Below are positions 43,316 through 51,157 of a stretch of 64,000 nt of DNA, piece after piece. The stretch lies in contig JANYHI010000078.1 of the NCBI GenBank assembly GCA_025359125.1, positions 1-64,000 on the forward strand. The letters run 5' to 3'. The number at the start of each line of letters is the position of its first letter. The first letter of the stretch is position 1. The notes under the pieces were generated by a model that saw only the letters and a list, made by a program, of their open reading frames with translations, was not told the DNA's origin and did not search any database. The position numbers and the translations under genes were made by a program. Source of the DNA: Cytophagales bacterium. GTDB taxonomy: Bacteria > Bacteroidota > Bacteroidia > Cytophagales > Cyclobacteriaceae.

Positions 43316-44659
43316 ATGATTCAAGACCTCCGATTACAAACAGGCTACAAACAAATTTTAGGATTAGCATTGCCCATCTCTATGGCAATGGTGGTTCCTC
43401 AAATTAATTTCATTACTAATAATATCTTCTTGGGTGGGCTAGGCGAGCAAGCGTTGGCGAGTGCGGCTATTACTGGCGTTTATTACTTGATATTTGCTGT
43501 AATTGGCAGCGGCTTAAATAATGGATTACAATCTTTGATTGCCCGCAAAGCAGGGCAAAACCTCCCCAAAGAAATTGGAAAACTTTTTTATCATGGCGTT
43601 TGGATTGCGTTGGCGGTTGCTTTCCTTGGTATACTACTCACCTATACTATTGCCCCTGTTATTTTAAGAAGTACCATTCACAATAAAGTAATTGCCGAGC
43701 AGGTAATCAGTTTTGTATTAATAAGAGTGTGGGGGTTGCCCTTGCTTTACTTATATGTAATGCGAAATGCATTACTCGTAGGCACCAACCAAACTAAGTT
43801 TTTGGTATGGGGAACTTTGAGTGAAGCGCTAACCAATATTTTTCTCGATTACGCTTTTATATACGGGCACTTCGGCTTTCCCGAACTTGGCTTTAACGGA
43901 GCGGCCTATGCTTCCATTATTGCCGAAGGTGTTGGGCTTTTAGTAATTTATATAGTCATTCACCTGAAAGGAATGCATAGGGCGTTCGCTTTTTTTGAAG
44001 ATTGGAAATTAGAAGCCTCCACAGTCAAAATGATTTTAATTAAATCTTCACCTTTGGTATTGCAATTTGCACTTAGCATTATTACCTGGGAGTATTTTTA
44101 TATTCTGATAGAACATCACGGAGCCAGAGACCTGGCTGTTTCTAATACGATGCGCAACGTGTTTGGCATTGCTGGAATTTTCTCTTGGTCGTTTGCTGCC
44201 ACCAGCAACACGATGGTAAGTAACGTGATTGGACAAGGAAGGGAAAGTGAGGTAATGCCGTTGATATTAAAAATATCAAAAGTGAGCGCCTTCTTTTCTT
44301 TTATTCTTATTATGCTGCTCAATATTTTTCCGGAGATATTGCTTTCACTTTTTGGACAGGGCGAAGATTTTATTGATTATGCCACACCTGTGTTGCGTGT
44401 CGTGTCAACAGCTTTGTTCATGCAGTCATTTTCGGTGGTGTGGTTAAACGCGGTAACGGGCACTGGAAAAACCGCTGTGAATTTGCTGATTGAAATTGTA
44501 ACACTCATCCTTTACACAGCCTATGTTTATTTAGTTTTAGAAGTTTGGAATTTGTCTTTAACATGGGGCTGGGTAAGTGAGTGGGTGTATTGGATCAGCA
44601 TGTTTAGCATGGCTTTCATTTACATGAGATCGGGGAAGTGGCGAAGCATTAAATTTTAG
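43316..44659 (+). CDS. MATE-family efflux transporter
   Basis: 447 residues with about 12 membrane helices and the two MATE repeats (N-terminal LALPISMAMVVPQINFITNNIFLGGLGEQALASAAI and C-terminal TMRNVFGIAGIFSWSFAATSNTMVSNVIGQG). A Na+- or H+-driven exporter of cationic drugs or metabolites. Divergent from the NAD-binding gene; alone on its transcript. Confidence 0.93.
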   Translation: MIQDLRLQTGYKQILGLALPISMAMVVPQINFITNNIFLGGLGEQALASAAITGVYYLIFAVIGSGLNNGLQSLIARKAGQNLPKEIGKLFYHGVWIALAVAFLGILLTYTIAPVILRSTIHNKVIAEQVISFVLIRVWGLPLLYLYVMRNALLVGTNQTKFLVWGTLSEALTNIFLDYAFIYGHFGFPELGFNGAAYASIIAEGVGLLVIYIVIHLKGMHRAFAFFEDWKLEASTVKMILIKSSPLVLQFALSIITWEYFYILIEHHGARDLAVSNTMRNVFGIAGIFSWSFAATSNTMVSNVIGQGRESEVMPLILKISKVSAFFSFILIMLLNIFPEILLSLFGQGEDFIDYATPVLRVVSTALFMQSFSVVWLNAVTGTGKTAVNLLIEIVTLILYTAYVYLVLEVWNLSLTWGWVSEWVYWISMFSMAFIYMRSGKWRSIKF

Positions 44660-44725
44660 CATAGCCTACTTTTTATTTTATCAAAAAAAATCTCAACTTG
44701 TGTTTATACTTAAACATTTATCTAT

Positions 44726-45037
44726 ATGAAAAAAATTCTTGTTATCGGTTTCTTCCTACTGTTTGGATTAGCCGTAAAAGGCTTTAGCCAAACCGTTTAT
44801 GCATCAGACAAAGGAGAAAAATACCACACTGCTGATTGCAAACTATCTGGTGATGCCAAAGACATGACACTGGCGGCAGCAAAAAAAGCAGGCAAGAGTG
44901 CTTGCGGAATTTGTAAACCAGATGAGCACATGAAAGACAAACTTGCACAATGCGATGGCAAAACTGCAGACGGCACACGTTGCAAAAGAATGACGGGAGA
45001 TAAGTCAGGCAAATGCTATCAACATAAAGGCAAATGA
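44726..45037 (+). CDS. small secreted Cys-rich protein
   Basis: 103 residues with a signal peptide ending near GFSQ (about 22). Two cysteine modules follow: YHTADCKLSGDAKDMTLAAAKKAGKSACGICKP, like the metal-binding tail motif seen at the ends of some nucleases and Ada-like proteins, and CDGKTADGTRCKRMTGDKSGKCYQHKGK, a DUF5763-like zinc-ribbon-type segment. Its ATGA stop overlaps the start of the aldo/keto reductase. It may bind metal outside the cytoplasm; function unknown. Confidence 0.75.
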   Translation: MKKILVIGFFLLFGLAVKGFSQTVYASDKGEKYHTADCKLSGDAKDMTLAAAKKAGKSACGICKPDEHMKDKLAQCDGKTADGTRCKRMTGDKSGKCYQHKGK

Positions 45038-45909
45038 TTACTCAACCGCTCCACCCAAAAGGGCCCAGCTTCTCGCGCATCATTACGGGGGTGTGGAGGT
45101 GGAATTCTCTTTCATCTGAAACGGTGGAGCGGCTGATTCAAACTTCTTTAACAGAAGGCATTACTACCTTCGATCATGCCGACATTTACGGAGATCACAC
45201 CTGTGAAGAAATTTTCGGGAGTGTGCTAAAGAAAGACATCGCTCTCCGCAAAAAAATGCAACTCGTTTCTAAGTGTGGCATCAAATTCCCTTCGGCAAGA
45301 AGACCCAACACTTGGATTAAACACTACGATACTTCTGAAGATCACATTGTATGGTCGGTAGACAATTCTCTAAAAATGTTGGGTACTGATCATTTAGATC
45401 TGCTACTTATCCATCGCCCCGATCCATTACTGAATCTCCATGAGGTATCAGAAGCTTTTGTGAAGTTAAAAGCAGCAGGAAAAATTTTACACTTTGGTGT
45501 TTCTAATTTTACTACGTCACAATTTGAAATGCTCCAGCAGTTTTTACCTGTGCCTCTCGTAACTAATCAAATTGAAATTTCGCTTTCGCGGATCGATCCT
45601 TTATTCAACGGAGATTTAGATTTACTAATGAAGCATCAAGCCAGCGCCATGGCATGGTCTCCTTTGGGTGGCGGTAAATTACGGTATGAAGATCGCGATT
45701 GGTTTGGCAAAGCATCTAAATATAATGCAACGTATAGCCAGTTAGCTTTGGCGTGGTTGCTAAAACACCCCGGAAATATTTTTCCTATTCTTGGCACTAC
45801 AAAACCCGAGCGAATTACAGAAGCAGCCAAATCAATTAACATCGATTTAGACAAACAAGATTGGTTTGAAATGCTCAAGTGGGCAATGGGAGGGAAAGAG
45901 GTTGCTTAA
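45034..45909 (+). CDS. aldo/keto reductase
   Basis: 291 residues, YdhF-like branch of the aldo/keto reductases. FDHADIYGDHTCEEIFGSVLK gives the catalytic Tyr/Asp region, KLQLVSKCGIK-like KKMQLVSKCGIKF the Lys strand, and DLLLIHRPDPLL the His motif. An NADPH-dependent reductase of unknown substrate. It overlaps the preceding Cys-rich gene by 4 bases. Confidence 0.93.
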   Translation: MITQPLHPKGPSFSRIITGVWRWNSLSSETVERLIQTSLTEGITTFDHADIYGDHTCEEIFGSVLKKDIALRKKMQLVSKCGIKFPSARRPNTWIKHYDTSEDHIVWSVDNSLKMLGTDHLDLLLIHRPDPLLNLHEVSEAFVKLKAAGKILHFGVSNFTTSQFEMLQQFLPVPLVTNQIEISLSRIDPLFNGDLDLLMKHQASAMAWSPLGGGKLRYEDRDWFGKASKYNATYSQLALAWLLKHPGNIFPILGTTKPERITEAAKSINIDLDKQDWFEMLKWAMGGKEVA

Positions 45910-45933
45910 TTCTCGGTTTAAAGTTCTGAGTTG

Positions 45934-46458
45934 TTAGTTTTCTAACTCCACCACTAACTCCACTTCTACAGAAATATTCATTGGCAACGCGTACATGCCC
46001 ACAGCAGAGCGTGCGTGTTTTCCCTTTTCGCCAAAAACAGCAACCATTAAATCAGAAAAGCCATTGATCACTTTTGGCTGATCTACAAAACCTTCGGTGC
46101 AGTTTACCATTCCCAACACTTTCACAATTCTTTTCACCTTATTCAAATCTCCGATCTCACTTTTTAAAGTTGAGAGGATGGTGATGCCTACTTGTCTCGC
46201 GGCATCATAACCCTGTTCAACAGTAAGGTCTTTACCTACTTTGCCAGTAATGTACGTGCCATCTGCTTTTGATGGACCATGCCCCGCAATAAATAATAAA
46301 TTACCCGAGCGAACAGCCTTAACATAATTGGCAATAGGTTTAGCTGGCTCAAACAACTGAATGTTGAGCTCTTTTAATCTTTTATCGAAATCTGTTTTTT
46401 GGGCAATAGAAACTGAGGCGATTAAAACATAAATGAATATAAGACTTAGTGATCTCAT
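45934..46458 (-). CDS. exported RidA-family protein
   Basis: 174 residues with a signal peptide (LIFIYVLIASVSIAQ, cleavage near residue 20). The RidA/YjgF fold runs from about 35 to 172, with FIAGHGPSKADG and the putative catalytic R150 in KHARSAVGMYALP. RidA proteins hydrolyse reactive enamines and imines; an exported copy is unusual because the usual substrates are cytoplasmic. Convergent with the aldo/keto reductase. Confidence 0.88.
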   Translation of the reverse strand: MRSLSLIFIYVLIASVSIAQKTDFDKRLKELNIQLFEPAKPIANYVKAVRSGNLLFIAGHGPSKADGTYITGKVGKDLTVEQGYDAARQVGITILSTLKSEIGDLNKVKRIVKVLGMVNCTEGFVDQPKVINGFSDLMVAVFGEKGKHARSAVGMYALPMNISVEVELVVELEN

Positions 46459-46472
46459 AGGAACTACGTTTA

Positions 46473-46706
46473 TTAAATACCTATCAATTCATGAATATTA
46501 TAAATCTCGTCAAGAGCCAAGAAGGAAAGATTCTCGCCATCTATTATCTCAAAATCTTCTCTTTCTGATTGGGTAAGCGATTCAATCGCTTTAAACTTAT
46601 CTAACGGTACAATAAAGGTTCTATCATTTGAAAGGGATAAAAGCATTGCCCCATTCCCTATAAACTTAACATCTGTAATCTCGATTTCCTTTAACAATGT
46701 ATTCAT
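46473..46706 (-). CDS. DUF2442 protein
   Basis: 77 residues. The sequence LLSLSNDRTFIVPLDKFKAIESLTQSEREDFEIIDG is typical of the short DUF2442 family. It overlaps the DUF4160 gene by 4 bases (ATGA). DUF2442 and DUF4160 genes often travel together and are suspected toxin-antitoxin-like pairs. Without a recognised active site, its role is inferred from that pairing. Confidence 0.78.
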   Translation of the reverse strand: MNTLLKEIEITDVKFIGNGAMLLSLSNDRTFIVPLDKFKAIESLTQSEREDFEIIDGENLSFLALDEIYNIHELIGI

Positions 46707-46987
46707 TTTCTAATAGCCGTTACTTTTTCATGATTATAGAATACTTTTAATTGTGCTAATAATAATTGTTCATGCTCAACTACCAATTTTTCAATCTCTA
46801 TTAATTCTCTAGAAGTAAAATCTCCTGTCTTGCTATCATCTAATTGTACTTGTGGCTCCAACCAAAATTTACAAGCTCTCTTAAATCCCCTATGGTTATA
46901 AGTAATATGAACATGCTTTCTAGTCTCATAAATATCAGAGCCATACACAAGAAAAATATACTTGCACAGTATGAGGAGCTTTCCCAT
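46703..46987 (-). CDS. DUF4160 protein
   Basis: 94 residues. ETRKHVHITYNHRGFKRACKFWLEPQVQ is the DUF4160 core, with paired histidines (HVHI). The C-terminal half is helical. Upstream partner of the DUF2442 gene, overlapping by 4 bases. The pair stands alone between exported RidA and YcxB-like genes, in a style usual for small mobile modules. Confidence 0.75.
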   Translation of the reverse strand: MGKLLILCKYIFLVYGSDIYETRKHVHITYNHRGFKRACKFWLEPQVQLDDSKTGDFTSRELIEIEKLVVEHEQLLLAQLKVFYNHEKVTAIRK

Positions 46988-47072
46988 TTACTCGTTCGAT
47001 AAGTAAATATAACTACAATAAAACAAAGGAAAATTAACCTTATACTTCAGTTTTCTGTAAAAGAATAATACG

Positions 47073-47546
47073 TTACTTGACTAAACCTTTATTCTTTAAT
47101 ACACTGCTCAAAAATTTACGCTCGTTTTCAGTATTAAAGATTTTGAAGGGAAGATGGATTAGTTGTGCTTTATTTACAATTAATAAAAACGCATCTTTTT
47201 TTATCTGAGCAGATTGGATTTGATCCCACTTCATGGGCATTCCCTCTCGCGCATTTATTTTCATTACAATCTGCTGACTGCTGATCTCGTAAGAAAATTT
47301 TTCGAATAGCCTTTTACCTTGCTCTAGTTGAGTCACTCCGTAAAACTGAATCCACCAAAATAAAAGGTATAAACCAGCGCCTACCACAGCGGCTATAAAC
47401 CACCAAATGCTGGGTATCCAAAAATAAAAAAGGCAAATAGCCACCACAATTAAACTTACCCACCATTGCTGGCGCAAAATGTTTTTCAGCGCCATGCTGA
47501 TGTATTGCTTCTTCTCTAACCTGTAATTTCTAGTCTTAACAATCAT
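47073..47546 (-). CDS. YcxB-like membrane protein
   Basis: 157 residues. Two adjacent membrane helices (about 29-45 and 50-68) are followed by a cytoplasmic C-terminal domain with MKINAREGMPMKWDQIQSAQIKKDAFLLIVNKAQLIHLPFKIF, the pattern of YcxB-like proteins. Function unknown. TATTTTTG at 47573-47566 on the minus strand fits a -7 box. Confidence 0.75.
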   Translation of the reverse strand: MIVKTRNYRLEKKQYISMALKNILRQQWWVSLIVVAICLFYFWIPSIWWFIAAVVGAGLYLLFWWIQFYGVTQLEQGKRLFEKFSYEISSQQIVMKINAREGMPMKWDQIQSAQIKKDAFLLIVNKAQLIHLPFKIFNTENERKFLSSVLKNKGLVK

Positions 47547-47622
47547 ATTCTATCTAAATGGGTGGCAAAAATAATCCAGTTTTATGGATTTAAAGAATGC
47601 TGACAAAATTAGTTTTGTGCGG

Positions 47623-48489
47623 TTAGGCCTGTTTAACGTTTTTCAGACTCAGATCTAAACTTTTAACAGAATGAGTAAGGGCTCCCACAGAAATATAATC
47701 TACACCGCATTCTGCCACGGCTCTTAAGGTAGCTTCGGTTATCCCTCCACTCGCTTCGGTTTTATATTTTCCGCCAATCAATTCAACTGCCTTTTTCATA
47801 TCGATAGTAGACATATTATCGAGCATAATAATATCTACCCCTCCCACCTGCAATACTTCACTTACCTCATTAATATTTCGGGTTTCAATTTCAATTTTTA
47901 AGTGCTTATTATTTTGATCAAGATATTTTTTTGTGTTTTCAATTGCTTGCCGAATGCCACCTGCCATATCGATGTGATTGTCTTTCAACATTACCATATC
48001 ATACAAAGCAAATCGATGGTTTTGTCCGCCTCCAATAAGAACTGCCCACTTTTCCATCAACCTAAAGTTGGGTGTCGTCTTTCGGGTGTCTAAAAGTTTT
48101 GAGGTTGTGCCTTCAATCAATTTACAAAGAGAATGGGTGTAGGTAGCAATTCCACTCATTCGTTGCATACAATTGAGCACCAATCTTTCTGCCGAAAGAA
48201 TGGAACGTGCGCTTCCTTTAACTTCTAGGGCTATTTCTCCTTTTCGGATTTGATCTCCGTCTTTTTTAAAGTTAGTGATGCGTAGTTGCGAATCGACCAG
48301 ATGAAAAATCTTTTCGGCTATTTCAATACCTGCCAGAATACCGTTGTCTTTAATCAGTAATCGAGCGGTGCTTTGAGTGGTAGAAGGAATTGCTCCAAGC
48401 GAAGAATGATCGCCTTCGCCTATATCTTCTTGCAACGCAGAAGCTATAAAAGACTGAATGGCCTCTTCCGTAAGATATGCCGGATGCAT
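47623..48489 (-). CDS. nadC: nicotinate-nucleotide diphosphorylase
   Basis: 288 residues. EDIGEGDHSS, DTRKTTPNFRLMEKWAVLIGGGQNHRFALYDMVMLKDNHI and ASGGITEATLRAVAECGVDYISVGALTHS are NadC hallmarks. It converts quinolinate and PRPP to nicotinate mononucleotide in NAD synthesis. Start and the stop of the DUF4783 gene overlap (TAATG), so the two are coupled. Confidence 0.97.
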   Translation of the reverse strand: MHPAYLTEEAIQSFIASALQEDIGEGDHSSLGAIPSTTQSTARLLIKDNGILAGIEIAEKIFHLVDSQLRITNFKKDGDQIRKGEIALEVKGSARSILSAERLVLNCMQRMSGIATYTHSLCKLIEGTTSKLLDTRKTTPNFRLMEKWAVLIGGGQNHRFALYDMVMLKDNHIDMAGGIRQAIENTKKYLDQNNKHLKIEIETRNINEVSEVLQVGGVDIIMLDNMSTIDMKKAVELIGGKYKTEASGGITEATLRAVAECGVDYISVGALTHSVKSLDLSLKNVKQA

Positions 48490-48881
48490 TACTCTTTAAT
48501 GAAGCTTATTTCGTGAACGAAATACTTTTTATCTGCTTCCTTCACCCGCATTAACACACTGTAGCTATCGGCTCCGCTTTGGTATTTGCCAATGGCATAT
48601 TTTAATCCGCTAGGCGAAGAGCCTGTGTGTAAAATATTAAAATCGTTAACTGGATGTTTCTTAAAAAAGTCTCCCAAAACAAACTCTGCTTGTGCCTTAC
48701 TATAGTTATTCACCTCACCTTCGATATTAATATCTACCGATGAGTTAAAATTTTTAACAACTTCTTTGGCATTATTGGCCTTAACGGCATCCTTAACGGG
48801 AGCAAAAATCTCGACCTGCGCCATCACAGCCCCAGAAAAAAGTACTGAAAAAACTATCGCAATCAACTTTATCGTTCTCAT
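48489..48881 (-). CDS. DUF4783 exported protein
   Basis: 130 residues from the ATG at 48881, with a signal peptide (IAIVFSVLFSGAVMAQ, cleavage near 20). The remainder (FNSSVDINIEGEVNNYSKAQAEFVLGDFFKKHPVNDFNILHTGSS) matches DUF4783, an NTF2-like fold family of this phylum placed next to nadC. An upstream ATG at 48911 lacks a signal peptide. It may be envelope-located; function unknown. Confidence 0.85.
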   Translation of the reverse strand: MRTIKLIAIVFSVLFSGAVMAQVEIFAPVKDAVKANNAKEVVKNFNSSVDINIEGEVNNYSKAQAEFVLGDFFKKHPVNDFNILHTGSSPSGLKYAIGKYQSGADSYSVLMRVKEADKKYFVHEISFIKE

Positions 48882-48897
48882 AGGTCTAAAGTTAGGC

Positions 48898-48926
48898 CAA
48901 AAGTATGCCATTATCGTGTATACAAA
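48898..48926 (-). promoter_or_regulatory. promoter of the DUF4783-nadC transcript
   Basis: On the minus strand TTTG (48926-48923), a 17-base spacer and TACTTTTG (48905-48898) fit the Bacteroidota -33/-7 pattern, 17 bases before the DUF4783 start. Confidence 0.5.
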
Positions 48927-49044
48927 AAGATTTATAAGTCAAAATAACAGAACAGTCAATAAGAAAATGGTTAAAATCAGTTGGCACAATTTTGATCAGC
49001 TATTACAATGAATGAGCCTATATTTGAGGCTTATTTAAAAATGT

Positions 49045-50574
49045 ATGAACAACAAAGTGCTTTTAATGATTTTGGATGGTTGGGGCATCGCTAAAAACCT
49101 TAAAGTCTCAGCAATCGATCACGCTCAAACACCCTATATCAATTCTCTATACCAAAAATATCCGCATAGTAAGTTAGAGGCATCTGGCCTAGCAGTAGGT
49201 TTGCCTGCTGGGCAAATGGGAAATTCTGAAGTGGGACACATGAATATTGGTGCTGGCCGTGTGGTGTATCAAGATCTGGTTAAAGTAAATAAAGCTGTTG
49301 CCGAGAAAGAGTTGGATACTAATCCCACATTGCTGGAAGCATTTGCCTACGCGAAGAAAAATAAAAAGTCAGTACATTTTATCGGATTAGTTAGCGATGG
49401 CGGAGTTCACTCGCACATCGAACATCTAAAAGGGTTATGCACTATTGCCAAAAACGAAAATGTAGATAACGTTTTTGTACATGCCTTTACCGATGGAAGA
49501 GATACTGATCCGAAAGGAGGATTAGGATATTTGACAGATCTTCAAAATCATTTAACCAAAACAACAGGAAAGCTCGCAAGCATAGTGGGTCGCTATTACG
49601 CAATGGACAGAGACAAGCGCTGGGAGCGTGTAAAGCTCGCGTATGACTTAATGGTAAATGGTGCAGGCGAAAAGTCAACTGACCTATTAGCATCTCTAAA
49701 AAAATCTTATACTGAAGATGTAACCGATGAATTTATAAAACCCATTGTGGCAGTAGACGTAAACAATAATCCGATTACCAAAATACAAGAAGGCGATGTG
49801 GTCTTGTGTTTTAACTTTCGTACCGATAGAGGAAGAGAAATTACCATGGCCTTAACGCAGCAAGATTATCCTGAACAAGGAATGAAAAAATTAAAGCTGG
49901 ATTATATCACCATGACAAATTATGATGACAGCTTTAAAGATGTAAAAGTAATTTTTGATAAAGATAATCTACCCAATACACTGGGCGAAATTGTTTCAAG
50001 AGCTGGCAGAAAACAAATTCGTATTGCTGAGACGGAAAAATATCCTCACGTAACATTTTTCTTTTCAGGAGGCAGAGAAGATGTTTTTGATGGAGAATCG
50101 CGCATTATGTGCCCATCGCCAAAAGTTGCCACCTACGATTTGAAACCCGAGATGAGTGCGAATGACATCAAAGACAAAATTATTCCTGAATTAGAAAAAA
50201 AATCGGCAGACTTCATTTGTTTAAATTTCGCCAACCCTGATATGGTGGGCCACACCGGTGTTTTCTCGGCAGCGGTAACCGCTGTTGAAACAGTAGATAA
50301 ATGCAATGAAGCTGTTACCGAAGTGGCCAGAAAAAATGGGTACTCAGTTATTATCATTGCCGATCATGGTAATGCCGACATTATGATAAATGAAGACGGA
50401 ACACCCAATACAGCACACACGACTAACTTAGTTCCGTGCATTTTGGTAGACGATTCAAAAACCTACGCGAAAATCAAAGATGGTAAGCTGGGAGATTTGG
50501 CCCCAACCATTTTAACGATCATGGGAATTCCTATTCCAAAAGAAATGACCGGAACGGTGCTGGTAGAAAAATAA
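49045..50574 (+). CDS. gpmI: cofactor-independent phosphoglycerate mutase
   Basis: 509 residues, alkaline-phosphatase superfamily. LMILDGWG and the nucleophile S61 in AGQMGNSEVGHMNIGAGR are diagnostic, with DHGNAD and AHTTN metal ligands near the C-terminus. It interconverts 3- and 2-phosphoglycerate using Mn2+. TATATTTG at 49019-49026 is a likely -7 box, 18 bases before the ATG. A lipoprotein gene follows 4 bases later. Confidence 0.97.
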   Translation: MNNKVLLMILDGWGIAKNLKVSAIDHAQTPYINSLYQKYPHSKLEASGLAVGLPAGQMGNSEVGHMNIGAGRVVYQDLVKVNKAVAEKELDTNPTLLEAFAYAKKNKKSVHFIGLVSDGGVHSHIEHLKGLCTIAKNENVDNVFVHAFTDGRDTDPKGGLGYLTDLQNHLTKTTGKLASIVGRYYAMDRDKRWERVKLAYDLMVNGAGEKSTDLLASLKKSYTEDVTDEFIKPIVAVDVNNNPITKIQEGDVVLCFNFRTDRGREITMALTQQDYPEQGMKKLKLDYITMTNYDDSFKDVKVIFDKDNLPNTLGEIVSRAGRKQIRIAETEKYPHVTFFFSGGREDVFDGESRIMCPSPKVATYDLKPEMSANDIKDKIIPELEKKSADFICLNFANPDMVGHTGVFSAAVTAVETVDKCNEAVTEVARKNGYSVIIIADHGNADIMINEDGTPNTAHTTNLVPCILVDDSKTYAKIKDGKLGDLAPTILTIMGIPIPKEMTGTVLVEK

Positions 50575-50578
50575 AATT

Positions 50579-51154
50579 ATGTTTCAACAAAAAATTATTT
50601 GTTCACTCTTGTTGGGTGCAGCACTTATAGGCTGCCGCCCTGCAAACCTAAAAGATTACGATAAACCATATTTTGATTTTGATAGTTTGGTGAACTTTCA
50701 AATAAAAAAGTTTTCGCAACGAAAAGACTCCATTCAAAAAACTTCGGCTTTAGATGGGAAACATGATGTTTCATCATTTAAAATAGACAGCACTCACCTG
50801 GCGCATGAGTGGGATGTATTCCGGCAGCTAGATTGGATTAACAAACCTATTTATAAAGGTAACTATGAGATAACAGAAAAGCCCGATGCCAAAAGTAATC
50901 TGATGATAAGATCGTATGTGGCCAAAGTAAAATCTCCTGTTCCTTTTGTTCATTTCTATTTTAAAGATGATTTCAAAAATCTTAAAAAGATTGAATCGCA
51001 ATACGAAGAGCAGAATGCATTATACTACACCAATCGTAAACTTTCAATTTACTTTGATGAAAATCTCATCCATCAATATTCAATCGAAGGATCGCAGAAG
51101 TTAATTTTAAGCGACTCAGTAAAATTTTCAATAACAGGAAGAATATTTTTTTAA
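50579..51154 (+). CDS. hypothetical lipoprotein
   Basis: 191 residues with a lipoprotein signal: LLLGAALIGC places the lipid-anchored Cys at residue 19. The mature part is unrecognised, beta-rich, with many Lys/Asp/Tyr residues (YDKPYFDFDSLVNFQIKKF). It lies 4 bases after gpmI and 3 bases before the ABC exporter gene, so it is probably in the same transcript. Function unknown. Confidence 0.78.
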   Translation: MFQQKIICSLLLGAALIGCRPANLKDYDKPYFDFDSLVNFQIKKFSQRKDSIQKTSALDGKHDVSSFKIDSTHLAHEWDVFRQLDWINKPIYKGNYEITEKPDAKSNLMIRSYVAKVKSPVPFVHFYFKDDFKNLKKIESQYEEQNALYYTNRKLSIYFDENLIHQYSIEGSQKLILSDSVKFSITGRIFF

Positions 51155-51157
51155 GAA

